From Streptomyces zaomyceticus (GTDB lineage: Bacteria > Actinomycetota > Actinomycetes > Streptomycetales > Streptomycetaceae): a DNA stretch of 64,000 bases. Positions 63,460-64,000 of this stretch are shown here, one piece after another (within the stretch, counting starts at the first letter, position 1; each line of letters opens with the position of its first letter). The translations under genes and the position numbers were made by a program. The notes under the pieces are model-generated. The model was not told where the DNA came from and did no database searches. It saw only the letters and a program-made list of their open reading frames with translations. Location of the stretch: contig NZ_BNBZ01000003.1 of NCBI RefSeq assembly GCF_014656215.1, positions 310,001-374,000 of the forward strand. Direction: 5' to 3'.

Positions 63460-64000
63460 CTACTCGCCCGCGCGCTCCCGGACCCGCTTCGCCAGGGCCG
63501 CCGTCGCGGCGGCCGGGTCGTCGGCCTCGGTGATCGCCCGGACGACGACGATCCGGCGCGCGCCGGCGTCCAGGACCTGGTCCAGATTCGTCTCGTCGAT
63601 GCCGCCGATGGCGAACCAGGGGCGGTCCTGGGCGAGGCCGGCCGCGTACCGCACGAGGTCGAGTCCCGGCGCGTACCGTCCGGGCTTGGTGGGGGTGGGC
63701 CAGCAGGGCCCGGTGCAGAAGTAGTCGACGCCCGGTTCGACGGCGGCGGCGGCCGCCTCGGACTCGGCGTGGCAGGAGCGGCCGATCAGCACCTCGTCGC
63801 CGAGGATCGCGCGGGCGGCGGGCACGGGCAGGTCGCCCTGGCCCAGGTGCAGCACGTCGGAGGCGATGGCGTGGGCGACGTCGGCCCGGTCGTTCACCGC
63901 GAGGAGCCTGCCGTGCCGGCGGGCCGCCTCGGCGAAGACGGCGAGGTGCTCCAGCTCCTCGCCGGCCTCCATGCCCTTGTCGCGGAGCTGCACGATGTCC
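63460..64000 (-). CDS. thiE: Thiamine phosphate synthase ThiE, C-terminal part (5' end outside)
   Basis: ThiE joins HMP-PP and the thiazole phosphate to give thiamine phosphate. About 180 codons are visible and the start lies beyond 64000. [12 protein letters not shown] at the edge holds the substrate-binding [50 protein letters not shown] and [29 protein letters not shown] are all typical of TIM-barrel ThiE. The C-terminus looks complete. Confidence 0.94.
   Translation of the reverse strand, partial: DIVQLRDKGMEAGEELEHLAVFAEAARRHGRLLAVNDRADVAHAIASDVLHLGQGDLPVPAARAILGDEVLIGRSCHAESEAAAAAVEPGVDYFCTGPCWPTPTKPGRYAPGLDLVRYAAGLAQDRPWFAIGGIDETNLDQVLDAGARRIVVVRAITEADDPAAATAALAKRVRERAGE

Overview
This 64 kb window is high-GC DNA with actinomycete codon usage, many GTG starts and one TTG start. 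The gene order is that of a Streptomyces chromosome core: hisD ... dnaE ... ileS - divIVA - yggT - sepF - yggS - pgeF - ftsZ - ftsQ - murG - ftsW - murD - mraY - murF - murE - ftsI - ftsL - rsmH ... metF - thiE. I attribute it to a Streptomyces species; nothing seen fixes the species. There is no rRNA, tRNA, CRISPR array, transposase or prophage.

Layout. 1-350: 5' part of hisD (minus). 634-4650: a beta-helix-like membrane protein, a helical-repeat protein, a LON N-terminal-domain protein and a YbaK/EbsC deacylase (plus). 4657-8710: a small membrane protein, an ABC permease/ATPase pair and a NYN-domain nuclease-like protein (minus). 8936-9109: a 57-aa basic protein. 9211-12750: DNA polymerase III alpha (minus). 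12940-19038: DUF2252 protein, membrane protein, DsbA-like protein, PhoD phosphatase and a secreted M43 metalloprotease (plus). 19145-24451: hydrolase, Na+/H+ antiporter, GNAT acetyltransferase, RluD-type pseudouridine synthase, LspA and a TraR/DksA-like protein (minus). 24738-28136: a translational T-box leader and ileS (plus). 28190-28820: a non-coding block rich in repeats. 28910-46829: the division and cell-wall cluster in one orientation (minus), tightly packed with many 1-4 nt stop/start overlaps. 47154-52631: beta-carbonic anhydrase, then a MoxR - DUF58 - transglutaminase operon (plus). 52930-54977: DUF3040, a methyltransferase and a HEPN-domain protein (minus). 55143-58852: a degenerate ABC ATPase, a YhgE/Pip-type membrane protein and a TetR regulator behind a 26-bp palindrome (plus). 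59213-61429: DUF4126 protein and a flavin oxidoreductase (plus). 61479-64000: a Tyr/Gln-rich membrane protein, MetF and partial ThiE (minus).

How the genes work together. The dcw block makes lipid II (MurE, MurF, MraY, MurD, MurG), flips and polymerises it at septa (FtsW, FtsI) and builds the divisome (FtsZ, SepF, FtsQ, FtsL). DivIVA drives polar growth. murC, ftsA and mraZ are absent from their usual places. A sigma-70-like promoter lies upstream of rsmH, and ftsZ has its own intergenic promoter region. IleS is charging-regulated: the leader carries an AUC specifier and a T-box, and the Shine-Dalgarno of ileS can be sequestered.

Most noteworthy: IleS has a GAHH signature where HIGH is expected; the ileS leader shows two mutually exclusive helices over its ribosome binding site; the ATPase paired with the YhgE-like protein has lost most ATPase residues; several genes look leaderless; and the ileS-divIVA gap holds two repeat families.
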